Source: Acidaminococcus hominis (GTDB lineage: Bacteria; Bacillota; Negativicutes; Acidaminococcales; Acidaminococcaceae). Taken from it: a stretch of DNA of 64,000 bases. Where the stretch lies: the NCBI RefSeq assembly GCF_021044795.1, contig NZ_JAJNOP010000005.1; one strand, written 5' to 3'. Positions within the stretch are counted from its first letter, which is position 1; the number at the start of each line of letters is the position of its first letter. The position numbers and the translations under genes were made by a program. Positions 50,674 through 59,291 of the stretch are shown one piece after another. The notes beneath the pieces are model-generated. The model did no database searches. It was not told where the DNA came from and saw nothing but the letters and a program-made list of their open reading frames with translations.

Positions 50674-51972
50674 TTATTTCTTTTTCACTTCGTCCAGGTA
50701 TTGGCCGATGATTTTTACGGCGCAGTACTCTCCGCACATGGAGCAGTATTCTTCGGAATCCTTATTCTTGGCTTTCCGGAAGGCTTTGGCCTTCACCGGG
50801 TCAATGGCCAGACGGATCTGTTCGTCCCAGTCCAGCACCTTCCGGGCCTTGGCCATGGCCAGGTCCTGGGCTACGGCAGAGGGCAGGCCCTTGGCTACGT
50901 CTGCGGCATGGCCGGCAATCCGGGCGGCAATGACCCCTTCCCGGACGTCATTGATATCCGGCAGGCCCAGGTGTTCTGCCGGGGTGACGTAGCACAGGAA
51001 ATCGGCACCGCTGACGGCGGCCAGGGTGCCCCCAATGGCGGAGGTAATATGGTCGTAGCCTGGGGCAATGTCCGTTACCAGTGGACCAAGCACGTAGAAG
51101 GGTGCTCCGTGGCACAGGCGCTTTTCCAGCTGCATATTGGTGGCAATCTGGTTAAAGGGAACGTGGCCCGGGCCTTCTACCATGACCTGGACGCCCTTGT
51201 CCCAGGCCCGCTGGGTCAGGCCGCCCAGGTTCAGCAGTTCCTGAATCTGGGACCGGTCGGTGGCGTCCGCCAGGCAGCCCGGCCGCAGGCCGTCGCCCAA
51301 GCTGATGGTCACATCGTAGCGGGCGCAGATGTCCAGGATTTCGTCGTAGTATTCGTAGAAGGGGTTCTCCTTGCCGTTGTGGAGCATCCACCCGGAAATA
51401 AAGGAGCCGCCCCGGCTGACAATGTCCATGACCCGGCCTTCGGCAATCAGGGTATCCAGCACCTGGCGGGTAATGCCGCAGTGCATGGTCATAAAGTCCG
51501 CCCCGTCCTTGGCCTGCTTTTCCACCACGTCAAAGATATCGTCCTTGGTCATGTTAATGACCTGGCCGTGGGTGGTAATGGCGTGGACCGTGGCCTGGTA
51601 AATGGGCACAGTGCCCACCATTACCGTGGAATGCTCCAGAATGGCCCGGCGGGAGGCGTCAATGTTGTCCCCAGTGGACAAATCCATGACCGCATCGGCG
51701 CCGGCGTCGATGGCGGCTTTCAGCTTGTCCAGTTCCGGTGCCGGATCCGGGTAGGCGGAAGAGGTTCCGATATTTGCGTTAACCTTGGTGGACAGCCCTT
51801 CGCCCACGCCCCGGGCCACCAGGCCCCGGTGGTTGATATTGGCCGGAATGGCGATGGTGCCCTTGGCTACCCGGTCCCGGATAAGGCTGGCCTCCAGCCC
51901 TTCCTGCTGGGCTACGGCCTGCATCTGTTCGGTGATGATTCCCTGTAATGCTGCTTGTCTCTGCGTCTTCAT
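50674..51972 (-). CDS. thiC: Phosphomethylpyrimidine synthase
   Basis: A 432-residue radical SAM enzyme that rearranges AIR to HMP-phosphate for thiamine. ATG 51972 follows AAGGAGGAGTCGTC. The diagnostic C-terminal cluster motif is CSMCGEYCAVK (CxxCxxxxC). MVEGPGHVPFNQIATNM and GPLVTDIAPGYDHITSAIGG are family hallmarks. It is controlled by the TPP riboswitch upstream. The protein is of the shorter bacterial form without a long N-terminal domain. Confidence 0.96.
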   Translation of the reverse strand: MKTQRQAALQGIITEQMQAVAQQEGLEASLIRDRVAKGTIAIPANINHRGLVARGVGEGLSTKVNANIGTSSAYPDPAPELDKLKAAIDAGADAVMDLSTGDNIDASRRAILEHSTVMVGTVPIYQATVHAITTHGQVINMTKDDIFDVVEKQAKDGADFMTMHCGITRQVLDTLIAEGRVMDIVSRGGSFISGWMLHNGKENPFYEYYDEILDICARYDVTISLGDGLRPGCLADATDRSQIQELLNLGGLTQRAWDKGVQVMVEGPGHVPFNQIATNMQLEKRLCHGAPFYVLGPLVTDIAPGYDHITSAIGGTLAAVSGADFLCYVTPAEHLGLPDINDVREGVIAARIAGHAADVAKGLPSAVAQDLAMAKARKVLDWDEQIRLAIDPVKAKAFRKAKNKDSEEYCSMCGEYCAVKIIGQYLDEVKKK

Positions 51973-51990
51973 GACGACTCCTCCTTGGAT

Positions 51991-52024
51991 AAAAAAGGGC
52001 CGCTTCCCTTTGCGGAAAGCGGCC
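51991..52024 (-). terminator. Riboswitch-controlled terminator before thiC
   Basis: On the minus strand GGCCGCTTTCC and GGGAAGCGGCC form a stem followed by CTTTTTT, between the TPP aptamer and the thiC ribosome-binding site. Confidence 0.85.
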
Positions 52025-52034
52025 GAAAAAACGG

Positions 52035-52120
52035 AGTCTACCACTTTCCTTCGGCGGTACTAACCGCATCAGGTTCAAAGGGTCGACCGTTTTGGTCTCT
52101 CAGCGAATGCGCCCCTAGTG
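52035..52120 (-). promoter_or_regulatory. TPP riboswitch
   Basis: On the minus strand the aptamer reads ACTAGGGGCGC, then GCTGAGA, then ACCCTTTGAACCTGATGCGG, then TTAGTACCGCCG and AGGAAAGTGG. These are the conserved THI-box segments. With TPP bound, the downstream terminator forms and thiC is shut off. Confidence 0.95.
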
Positions 52121-52128
52121 ATGGAGCT

Positions 52129-52157
52129 AGTTTAACAAAAAAATGAAAAGAATGCAA
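52129..52157 (-). promoter_or_regulatory. Promoter of the TPP riboswitch-thiC transcript
   Basis: On the minus strand TTGCAT (52157-52152) and TAAACT (52134-52129) have 17-bp spacing, placing the transcript start just before the aptamer. Confidence 0.65.
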
Positions 52158-52233
52158 CAAAAATTTTGGAGTGTTAAATTATTCAATAGGTGACAGTATT
52201 CAGTAAATTGTATGCAAAATAGGAAAAATTTAT

Positions 52234-52262
52234 TTGTGCTTCTGGAGAATTTGCGTTATACT
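52234..52262 (+). promoter_or_regulatory. Promoter of nifJ
   Basis: TTGTGC (52234-52239) and TATACT (52257-52262) with 17-bp spacing, about 70 bases before the start codon. Confidence 0.65.
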
Positions 52263-52334
52263 ATTTACGACTAGGGGGACTATGGAAGTCTTACTATCGT
52301 AGTCATTATCTCTTAGAAAGAGGGGCTTATAACA

Positions 52335-55300
52335 ATGAAAAAAATGAAGACAATGGATGGTAACACCGCTGCCGCGTATACTTCTTACGCTTTTAGTGAT
52401 GTTGCAGCGATCTACCCCATTACTCCTTCTTCTCCGATGGCAGAAGTGAGTGATGAATGGGCTTCCCATGGGAAAACGAACATGTTCGGACGCCCGGTAG
52501 AAATCATGGAAATGCAATCTGAAGCTGGTGCTGCTGGTGCTGTGCACGGTTCTCTGGCTGCAGGTGCTTTGACCACGACCTATACCGCTTCCCAAGGTTT
52601 GCTGTTGATGATCCCCAACATGTACAAAATTGCCGGCGAATTGCTGCCCGCTGTATTCCAGGTAGCTGCCAGAGCTCTGGCCACCAGCTCTTTGAACATT
52701 TTCGGCGATCACAGTGACGTTATGGCTTGCCGTCAAACGGGCTTTGCCCTGCTGGCTGAAAGCAGCGTACAAGAAGTTATGGACATGTCTGCTGTTGCTC
52801 ACCTGTCCGCCATCAAAGGCCATGTACCTTTCCTGAACTTCTTTGACGGTTTCCGTACCTCTCACGAAATCCAAAAGATTGAACTGCTGGACTACGAAGA
52901 TCTGAAGAAACTGGTTGACTACGATGAACTGAAGAAATTCCGTGACCATGCTCTGAACCCGGACAACCCTGTTATCCGCGGCACTGCACAAAATCCGGAT
53001 ATCTACTTCCAGACTCGTGAAGCTGTAAACCAATATTACGAAGCACTGCCTGCTATCGTTGAAGAGTACATGGGCAAGATCAGCGAACTGACTGGCCGTG
53101 ACTACAAACTGTTCAACTATACCGGTGCTCCCGATGCTGAAAACGTTGTTGTTATGATGGGCTCCGGCGCTCAGACTGCTGAAGAAGTAGCCAAGCTGCT
53201 GGTTTCCCAAGGCGAAAAGGTCGGCGTTCTGAACGTTCACCTGTATCGTCCGTTCTCCGCTAAACACTTCCTGGCTGCTATGCCTAAGACTGTAAAACGC
53301 ATTGCAGTTTTGGACCGCACCAAAGAAGCTGGCTCCAACGGCGAACCTCTGTACCTGGATGTTCGTGACATTTACTACAACGAAGCCGTTAAACCTCTGA
53401 TCGTTGGCGGCCGTTATGGTCTGGGTTCCAAGGAATTCTATCCTGGCGATGCCCTGGCTGTATTTGATAACCTGAAGAAGGCTGAACCCAAGAACCACTT
53501 CACCGTAGGCATTGTGGACGATGTAACCAACACCTCCCTGCCGAAAGAACACGTTCTGGATATCACCCCGAAAGGCACCACCTCCTGCATGTTCTGGGGC
53601 CTGGGTTCCGATGGTACCGTAGGTGCCAACAAGAGCGCTATCAAAATCATCGGCGACAAGACCGATATGTACGCTCAAGGCTACTTCTCCTACGACTCCA
53701 AGAAATCCGGCGGTATTACCGTATCCCATCTGCGTTTCGGTCATACCCCCATCAATATGCCTTTCCTGATCAACTTCGCTGACTACGTAGCTGTTCATAA
53801 CTCCTCCTACGTTCGCCGCTACAATGTAGCTGCTGGCCTGAAGGATGGCGGTACTTTCCTGCTGAACTGCCCTTGGTCCGCTGAAGAACTGAACAAGGAA
53901 CTGCCTGGCCAGCTGAAACGCTACCTGGCTGCTCACCACATCAACTTCTACACCATTGACGCTGTGAAGATTGCTTCCGAAATCGGTCTGGGTGGTCGTA
54001 TCAACATGATCATGCAATCCGCTTTCTTCAAACTGACCGGTATCATCCCTGTTGAAGATGCTGTGAAATACCTGAAGGAATCCATCGTTCACTCCTATGG
54101 CAAGAAAGGCCAGAAGGTGGTTGACATGAACAATGCTGCCGTTGACAAAGGTGTTGACGCCATTGTGAAGATCGATGTTCCTGCTGACTGGGCTAACTGC
54201 GCTGACGAAGAACTGTATCCGAAGACCGGCAACAAGTTCGTTGACGAAGTTATGGTTCCCATGAACAAACAAGAAGGCCATGACCTGCCCATCAGCAAAC
54301 TGATGGATCAAGCAGATGGTACGTTCCCCTCCGGCACTGCTGCTTATGAAAAACGCGGCGTAGCCATCAACGTTCCTGAATGGCAAATCGATAAATGTAT
54401 CCAATGCAACCAATGCTCCATTATGTGCCCTCACGCTGCCATCCGTCCTGTACTGATGACTGAAGAAGAAAAGAATGCTTCTGGCGTAGACGCTAAACCG
54501 GCTCTGGGTGCAAAAGGTATGTACTTCCGCATCGCAGTATCCCCGATGGACTGCCAAGGCTGCAGCAACTGTATCGATGCCTGCCCCGCTCCGGGCAAAG
54601 CACTGGTTGCTAAACCCTTCGCTACCCAGGAACATCTGAAAGATGCTTGGACCTACTTCACCACCAAGGTATCCCACAAGGATAACCCCATGAACAAGTA
54701 CACCGTAAAAGGCAGCCAGTTCGAACAACCGCTGCTGGAGTTCTCCGGTGCCTGCGCAGGCTGCGGCGAAACCCCGTATGCCAAACTGGTTACCCAGCTG
54801 TTCGGCGATCGCATGATGATTGCCAACGCTACCGGCTGCTCCTCCATTTGGGGTGCATCTGCTCCTGCAATGCCTTACACCAAGAACTACAAGGGTCATG
54901 GTCCTGCTTGGGCTAACTCCCTGTTCGAAGACAACGCTGAATACGGCTTGGGCATGTACCTGGGCGTAAAAGCTGTCCGCGATCGTCTGGCTGAAAACAT
55001 GACCGCTGCTGCTGCAGGCAACGTTAGCGCTGACCTGAAAGCTGCTCTGGAAGATTGGGTAGCCAACAAAGAAAACGGCGAAGGCTCTCGTGAACGCGCA
55101 GAAAAACTGACCGCACTGCTGGAAGCTGAAAAAGCTGGCAATGCTGATCTGGAACATCTGTACGCCAACAAACAGTTCTTCGTAAAACGTTCTCAATGGA
55201 TCTTCGGCGGCGACGGCTGGGCCTATGATATCGGTTACGGCGGTTTGGACCACGTACTGGCATCTGGCGATGATGTAAACATCATGGTATTCGATACCGA

Positions 55301-55838
55301 AGTTTACTCCAACACCGGCGGTCAATCCTCCAAGTCCACTCCTGAAGCTGCAGTTGCCAAGTTCGCTGCCAGCGGCAAGAGAACCAAGAAAAAGGATCTG
55401 GGCATGATGGCCATGAGCTATGGCTATGTATATGTTGCCCAAATCAACATGGGTTACGACAAGAACCAGGCTCTGAAGGCCATTAAGGAAGCTGAAGCTT
55501 ACCATGGTCCTTCCCTGATCATCTGCTACTCTCCTTGCATCAACCACGGCATCAAGAGAGGCATGCAGCACTCCTTCCAAGAAGCCAAGGCTGCTGTTGA
55601 CAGCGGATACTGGGTAAACTTCCGTTACAACCCTGAACTGAAAGAAGAAGGCAAGAAGAGCTTCTTCCTGGACAGCAAGGCTCCTACCGAAGATTTCGAA
55701 ACCTTCCTGAAGGGCGAAGTTCGGTACGCTTCCCTGGCCAAGACCTTCCCGGATATTGCGGAAAGCCTGTTTGCCAAGACGAAGAAAGACGCCGAAGAAC
55801 GTCTGGAAAACTACAAAAAACTGGATGCTGCAGAATAA
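52335..55838 (+). CDS. nifJ: Pyruvate:ferredoxin (flavodoxin) oxidoreductase
   Basis: An 1167-residue single-chain enzyme converting pyruvate and CoA to acetyl-CoA, CO2 and reduced ferredoxin. Domain order is standard: pyruvate-binding AYTSYAFSDVAAIYPITPSS at the N-terminus; two 4Fe-4S motifs CIQCNQCSIMCPHAA (about 688) and CQGCSNCIDACPAPGK (about 745); CAGCGETPY near 816, which holds the proximal cluster cysteines; and the TPP-binding GDGWAYDIGYGG near 957. Codon use is strongly biased (GCT, GAA, CTG, AAC), unlike its neighbours, suggesting very high expression as the central fermentative enzyme. Start follows AAAGAGGGG. Confidence 0.97.
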   Translation: MKKMKTMDGNTAAAYTSYAFSDVAAIYPITPSSPMAEVSDEWASHGKTNMFGRPVEIMEMQSEAGAAGAVHGSLAAGALTTTYTASQGLLLMIPNMYKIAGELLPAVFQVAARALATSSLNIFGDHSDVMACRQTGFALLAESSVQEVMDMSAVAHLSAIKGHVPFLNFFDGFRTSHEIQKIELLDYEDLKKLVDYDELKKFRDHALNPDNPVIRGTAQNPDIYFQTREAVNQYYEALPAIVEEYMGKISELTGRDYKLFNYTGAPDAENVVVMMGSGAQTAEEVAKLLVSQGEKVGVLNVHLYRPFSAKHFLAAMPKTVKRIAVLDRTKEAGSNGEPLYLDVRDIYYNEAVKPLIVGGRYGLGSKEFYPGDALAVFDNLKKAEPKNHFTVGIVDDVTNTSLPKEHVLDITPKGTTSCMFWGLGSDGTVGANKSAIKIIGDKTDMYAQGYFSYDSKKSGGITVSHLRFGHTPINMPFLINFADYVAVHNSSYVRRYNVAAGLKDGGTFLLNCPWSAEELNKELPGQLKRYLAAHHINFYTIDAVKIASEIGLGGRINMIMQSAFFKLTGIIPVEDAVKYLKESIVHSYGKKGQKVVDMNNAAVDKGVDAIVKIDVPADWANCADEELYPKTGNKFVDEVMVPMNKQEGHDLPISKLMDQADGTFPSGTAAYEKRGVAINVPEWQIDKCIQCNQCSIMCPHAAIRPVLMTEEEKNASGVDAKPALGAKGMYFRIAVSPMDCQGCSNCIDACPAPGKALVAKPFATQEHLKDAWTYFTTKVSHKDNPMNKYTVKGSQFEQPLLEFSGACAGCGETPYAKLVTQLFGDRMMIANATGCSSIWGASAPAMPYTKNYKGHGPAWANSLFEDNAEYGLGMYLGVKAVRDRLAENMTAAAAGNVSADLKAALEDWVANKENGEGSRERAEKLTALLEAEKAGNADLEHLYANKQFFVKRSQWIFGGDGWAYDIGYGGLDHVLASGDDVNIMVFDTEVYSNTGGQSSKSTPEAAVAKFAASGKRTKKKDLGMMAMSYGYVYVAQINMGYDKNQALKAIKEAEAYHGPSLIICYSPCINHGIKRGMQHSFQEAKAAVDSGYWVNFRYNPELKEEGKKSFFLDSKAPTEDFETFLKGEVRYASLAKTFPDIAESLFAKTKKDAEERLENYKKLDAAE

Positions 55839-55852
55839 CTGACGCATTCCCT

Positions 55853-55888
55853 GAGAAGCTGTGCCTCTGGCACAGCTTCTCTTTTTTT
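55853..55888 (+). terminator. Terminator of nifJ
   Basis: GAGAAGCTGTGCC and GGCACAGCTTCTC form a perfect 13-bp stem with a 3-base loop, followed by seven T. Confidence 0.93.
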
Positions 55889-56325
55889 GCGTTTATTTGG
55901 TACGAATCAGGCCTCTGAGGGAATATGGACAAATTTGCAAAGTCACTTAAAAAAAAGGAAAATACTGCGAAAAAAATTTTACGGAATTTTTTCTAAAGTT
56001 TACAATAAAAAACTGTCTTGATAACTTAAATGCATACAGCAATTTTGCGTTTTGCAGCGAAAAATATCCAGAAAATCCGTGACAGGTTTGTGAAAATATT
56101 ACAATATTGAGATGGATGTACGAATTGGCCCCTAAGAATTGCTAAAACCAGGAAAATTCTCCTTTTAGTCAGAATAGACAAATATGTAAAGTATGGTGCA
56201 ATTTCACGGAAATTGCTAGCTTGAACGAACTAGATGTGATAGAATTTAGGCGTGTAAAGCTTTACACAAACGTTACTCATTTTTTACTTTAGTACCGCAA
56301 ACAGACTATAGCGGAGGAGATCATC
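55889..56325. other. AT-rich intergenic leader before the phosphate transporter
   Basis: No supported gene in 437 bp. It holds the palindrome at 56252-56267 close to the start of the transporter gene. I found no convincing -35/-10 pair. Confidence 0.5.
56252..56267 (+). promoter_or_regulatory. 16-bp perfect palindrome, likely operator
   Basis: GTGTAAAGCTTTACAC is perfectly symmetric and lies about 60 bp before the transporter start. The regulator is unknown; it does not look like a standard Pho box. Confidence 0.6.
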
Positions 56326-57930
56326 TTGGTTCACTTTTTTCTATTTTTAGGTGGTATTTCTTTATTCCTTTACGGTATGTCGCTGATGGGCGATGGGCTG
56401 CAAAAGGCAGCTGGCGCCAAGCTTCAGAAAATCCTGGGCGCACTGACCCGCAGAACCATTTACGGCGTAGCCTTGGGCGCTGGCGTTACAGCCGTGCTCC
56501 AGTCTTCCAGTGCCACAACGGTTATGGTTGTTGGTCTGGTAAACGCCGGCCTGATGAATTTGGAACAAGCCTTTGGGATTGTTATGGGGGCCAACATTGG
56601 TACCACCATGACCGCCCAGTTGATTGCCTTTAAGTTAACTGATTATATTACCCTGATTCTGGCCATCGGTTTCCTGATGCAGGCCGTGTGCAAAAAACGC
56701 CAGCTGAAACATCTGGGTTCCGTACTCCTGGGTTTTGGTATCCTGATGCTGGGTATGGCCATGATGGGGGATGCAGTAACTCCCCTGCGGCAGCATAAGG
56801 CCGTGATTGACTTCCTGGGCCGCTTTACCACCCATCCGCTGCTGGGCCTGGCCGTTGGTCTTTGCATGACCCTGGTGATCCAGTCCTCCTCCGCTACCAT
56901 CGGTATTTTGATGGCTATGGCCAGCCAGGGCCTGATTCCCCTGGAAGGCGCCATCCCCGTCCTGTTGGGCGATAACATTGGTACCTGTATTACCGCCGTA
57001 CTGGCAACGGTACAGGCCGGCCTGAACGCTAAGCGTGTGGCTTGCTCCCATGTTATGTTCAACCTGATTGGGTCCATTATTGCTATGACCTTCCTGCCCC
57101 AGTTCATCCATTTGGTGCTGCATATTTCTCCAGCAGGGGATATTGCCCGGCAGATTGCTAACGCCCACACCTGCTTCAACGTGGTGAACACCATTTTGTT
57201 CCTGCCCTTTGCCGGCAAGTTCACCCAGCTGATCAAGAAGCTGATGCCTGGGGACGAAACCGAAATCAACTACCAGCCCAAGTATCTGGACCGGAACGTA
57301 TTAAATACCCCGGCCATTGCCCTGGAACTTTCCACCAAGGAAGTTGCCCGGATGGGCGACCTGGCCTTGGAAAATATCCACAAAGCCTTCGAAGCCGTAG
57401 ACAAATACGACAAGAAGAAAGTGGAATTTGTCCTGGATCATGAACCGGTGGTGGACAGCCTGGAAGAAGCCATTACGGTGTATCTGACCAAAATGTCCGA
57501 AACCAACATGAGCAAGGAAATGTCCACGGTCCATACGGGCCTGCTCCATGCCTGCAGCGATATTGAACGTATTGGTGACCATGCGGAAACCATTGCCAAG
57601 CGGGTTCGCAGCATGAACGAAGACGGCACCCACTTCTCTGCCCAAGCCAATGCGGAAATGAAGGAGCTGGAAGTCCTGGTAGAAGGGGCAGCCACCAAGG
57701 CCATCAAAGCCCTGGAAACCCACGACCAGGAACTGGCCAAGGCTTCTCTGGACCTGTCCCATCAGGTATCCGCCAAGCAGAAAGCCATGAGAAAGAGCCA
57801 CGTAGAACGTCTGAACAAAGGCATCTGCACTCCGGAAACTGGCTTTGTGATGTTGGAATTATTGCTGAACATGAAACGGGTCAGCGACCACGCCAAAAAC
57901 ATTGCCCAACTGGTCATGGGCGAGTTCTAA
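56326..57930 (+). CDS. Na/phosphate cotransporter II with PhoU-like domain
   Basis: A 534-residue protein starting with TTG at 56326, eight bases after GGAGGAG. This start gives the expected N-terminus FLGGISLFLYGMSLMGDGLQ. Two inverted membrane repeats carry the QSSSATT signature (VLQSSSATTVMVVGLV near residue 62 and VIQSSSATIGILM near 184) of NptA-type transporters. From about residue 340 a cytoplasmic PhoU-like four-helix region (DIERIGDHAETIAKRV, RVSDHAKNIAQLV) follows. It would import phosphate with sodium at the inner membrane. Confidence 0.92.
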   Translation: MVHFFLFLGGISLFLYGMSLMGDGLQKAAGAKLQKILGALTRRTIYGVALGAGVTAVLQSSSATTVMVVGLVNAGLMNLEQAFGIVMGANIGTTMTAQLIAFKLTDYITLILAIGFLMQAVCKKRQLKHLGSVLLGFGILMLGMAMMGDAVTPLRQHKAVIDFLGRFTTHPLLGLAVGLCMTLVIQSSSATIGILMAMASQGLIPLEGAIPVLLGDNIGTCITAVLATVQAGLNAKRVACSHVMFNLIGSIIAMTFLPQFIHLVLHISPAGDIARQIANAHTCFNVVNTILFLPFAGKFTQLIKKLMPGDETEINYQPKYLDRNVLNTPAIALELSTKEVARMGDLALENIHKAFEAVDKYDKKKVEFVLDHEPVVDSLEEAITVYLTKMSETNMSKEMSTVHTGLLHACSDIERIGDHAETIAKRVRSMNEDGTHFSAQANAEMKELEVLVEGAATKAIKALETHDQELAKASLDLSHQVSAKQKAMRKSHVERLNKGICTPETGFVMLELLLNMKRVSDHAKNIAQLVMGEF

Positions 57931-57943
57931 AGAATATTGTGAG

Positions 57944-57970
57944 AGGAGCTGCTGCGGCAGCTCCTTTTTT
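57944..57970 (+). terminator. Terminator of the phosphate transporter gene
   Basis: AGGAGCTGC and GCAGCTCCT form a 9-bp stem with a 4-base loop, followed by a T-run. Confidence 0.88.
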
Positions 57971-58375
57971 GTTGTTCATTATAGCCATAGCCGGATTCAA
58001 ACCTCAAAACTGCTGTGCTGATTAAACTTCTATCGTCGCCTTGCGGCGACACTTCCTACACGCTTGCAGGAAGCGTTCTATGCCGCTACTGGTCAAGTAA
58101 TAGACTAGGGTTAGTGCAGGTATTTACGAACTATGCTGCTTTGCTACACACGTTTAGCACACGACCAGTATAGGCCTAAGACCGGCCCCTTCAAGCGTTG
58201 CGCTCACATCCAAGAGCATGTCAGTTTATCAAAATGCTCTTGGCTAATGTGAGCCATGTGATAGCAGCCCAAGAAGCAAGCCCGCAGGGCGCGGCTGATT
58301 GGAGCGCTGCGAACCACTAAGGAGCTGTCAGTCAGCATGGCTGACTGAGGAAGTTTTTTTCAACCCCCTTTTTTC
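57971..58375. repeat. Rearranged intergenic repeat, copy D
   Basis: Begins with the TTCATTATAGCC...CCTCAAAAC block seen after the left hairpin of copies B and C. It then carries the B-type core in inverted orientation (58025-58190) with the module site empty at 58059/58060. A module copy in direct orientation (58199-58318) follows. It ends GAGGAAGTTTTTTT then CAACCCCCTTTTTTC, the inverse of the left end of copy C. This is a recombined mosaic of the family. Confidence 0.8.
58199..58318 (+). repeat. Structured 120-bp module, copy D
   Basis: Starts TGCGCTCACAT and ends GCGAACCACT. Stem 1 is GCTCACAT + CCAAGAGCAT (58202-58219) with ATGCTCTTGG + ATGTGAGC (58234-58243, 58247-58254) and a 3-base bulge. 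The linker is CATGTGATAGC. The second domain is closed by GCAGC/GCTGC with inner hairpin GCCC-GCA-GGGC. Confidence 0.78.
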
Positions 58376-58457
58376 TTCGGAAAAATCCATTGCAGCGGCT
58401 GCGGGGAAAGCTTATAATGGACGTCAGAGTGTATAAAATGTTACAGGGAGTATAAGT

Positions 58458-59012
58458 ATGAACATTACGGTTTATTTGGGCTCCAGCAAGGGAAATCATC
58501 CCTGCTATGAGCAATTTGCCAAGGAGCTGGGTACCTATTTGGCCCAGAACGGTCATACCCTGGTGTACGGGGGCAGCCGCACCGGTCTTATGGGCATACT
58601 GGCAGAAACAGTGCTGGCCCAGGGCGGACGGGTGGTAGGTGTAGAAACCCGGTTCTTTGTAGAGAAGGAAATGCAGCAGCCCGGTCTCAGCCGGCTGTTG
58701 ATCACTAAAACCATGGCGGAACGGAAAGCCAAAATGCTGGAGCTGGGAGATGTGTTCCTGGCGTTTCCCGGGGGTGTGGGTACCCTGGAAGAAATCAGCG
58801 AGGTGATGGCCAAGCAAAAGCTGGGGTTGATCACCAAGCCCTTTGCCTTTTTGGACGTGAACGGCTTTTACCAGCCGCTGAAGGCTGCCTTGCAGCAAAT
58901 GGTCCAGGAAGGCTTCCTGGGGGAAGATTGGTTCCAGGACGTGCCCTTTTTAAGCACGCTGGAGCAGGTGGCCCAGTTTATTGCCCAGGCCGCACCGCTG
59001 GTGGCCGAGTGA
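58458..59012 (+). CDS. LOG-family protein (TIGR00730)
   Basis: A 184-residue Rossmann-like protein. LVYGGSRTGLMGILAETVLAQGG near residue 35 and the signature PGGVGTLEEISEVM near residue 94 identify the LOG/lysine-decarboxylase-like family, which includes cytokinin riboside 5'-monophosphate phosphoribohydrolases acting on AMP-like nucleotides. Bacterial members are often misnamed lysine decarboxylases. Start follows CAGGGAG. It stands alone before tRNA-Gly. Physiological substrate unknown. Confidence 0.88.
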   Translation: MNITVYLGSSKGNHPCYEQFAKELGTYLAQNGHTLVYGGSRTGLMGILAETVLAQGGRVVGVETRFFVEKEMQQPGLSRLLITKTMAERKAKMLELGDVFLAFPGGVGTLEEISEVMAKQKLGLITKPFAFLDVNGFYQPLKAALQQMVQEGFLGEDWFQDVPFLSTLEQVAQFIAQAAPLVAE

Positions 59013-59040
59013 AAAATAGTAAAAAATGCAACAAAAGGTA

Positions 59041-59069
59041 TTGACAAAACTGCTCATATCCAGTAAAAT
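59041..59069 (+). promoter_or_regulatory. Promoter of tRNA-Gly
   Basis: TTGACA (59041-59046) and TAAAAT (59064-59069) with 17-bp spacing, 13 bp before the tRNA. Confidence 0.85.
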
Positions 59070-59082
59070 CTAATCATGTTTT

Positions 59083-59157
59083 GCGGAAGTAGCTCAGTGG
59101 TAGAGCACCACCTTGCCAAGGTGGGGGTCGCGAGTTCGAATCTCGTTTTCCGCTCCA
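59083..59157 (+). tRNA. tRNA-Gly (GCC)
   Basis: Acceptor GCGGAAG/TTTCCGC (one G-U), anticodon GCC in CCACCTTGCCAAGGTGG, T-arm CGAGTTCGAATCTCG, encoded CCA. Confidence 0.96.
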
Positions 59158-59167
59158 TGTAAAAGTC

Positions 59168-59205
59168 AGCCACTGTGCCAGGGGTTCCTGGACAGTGGTT
59201 TTTTT
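59168..59205 (+). terminator. Terminator of tRNA-Gly
   Basis: CCACTGTGCCAGG and CCTGGACAGTGG form a stem with one mismatch, followed by seven T. Confidence 0.88.
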
Positions 59206-59226
59206 GTGGGAAAAAGCGCCTAATAG

Positions 59227-59255
59227 TTGAGAAAACAGTGGTTCTATTGTATGAT
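59227..59255 (+). promoter_or_regulatory. Promoter of the glycosyltransferase cluster
   Basis: TTGAGA (59227-59232) and TATGAT (59250-59255) with 17-bp spacing, 36 bp before the GT8 start. Confidence 0.6.
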
Positions 59256-59291
59256 AAAATAGAATAATTAGCGGCAGAGGGGGAAACAAGC

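Noticed and set aside
52230..55847. A 1205-codon open frame antisense to nifJ
   Set aside because: It mirrors the biased codon use of nifJ, has no domain or ribosome-binding site, and nifJ is certain.
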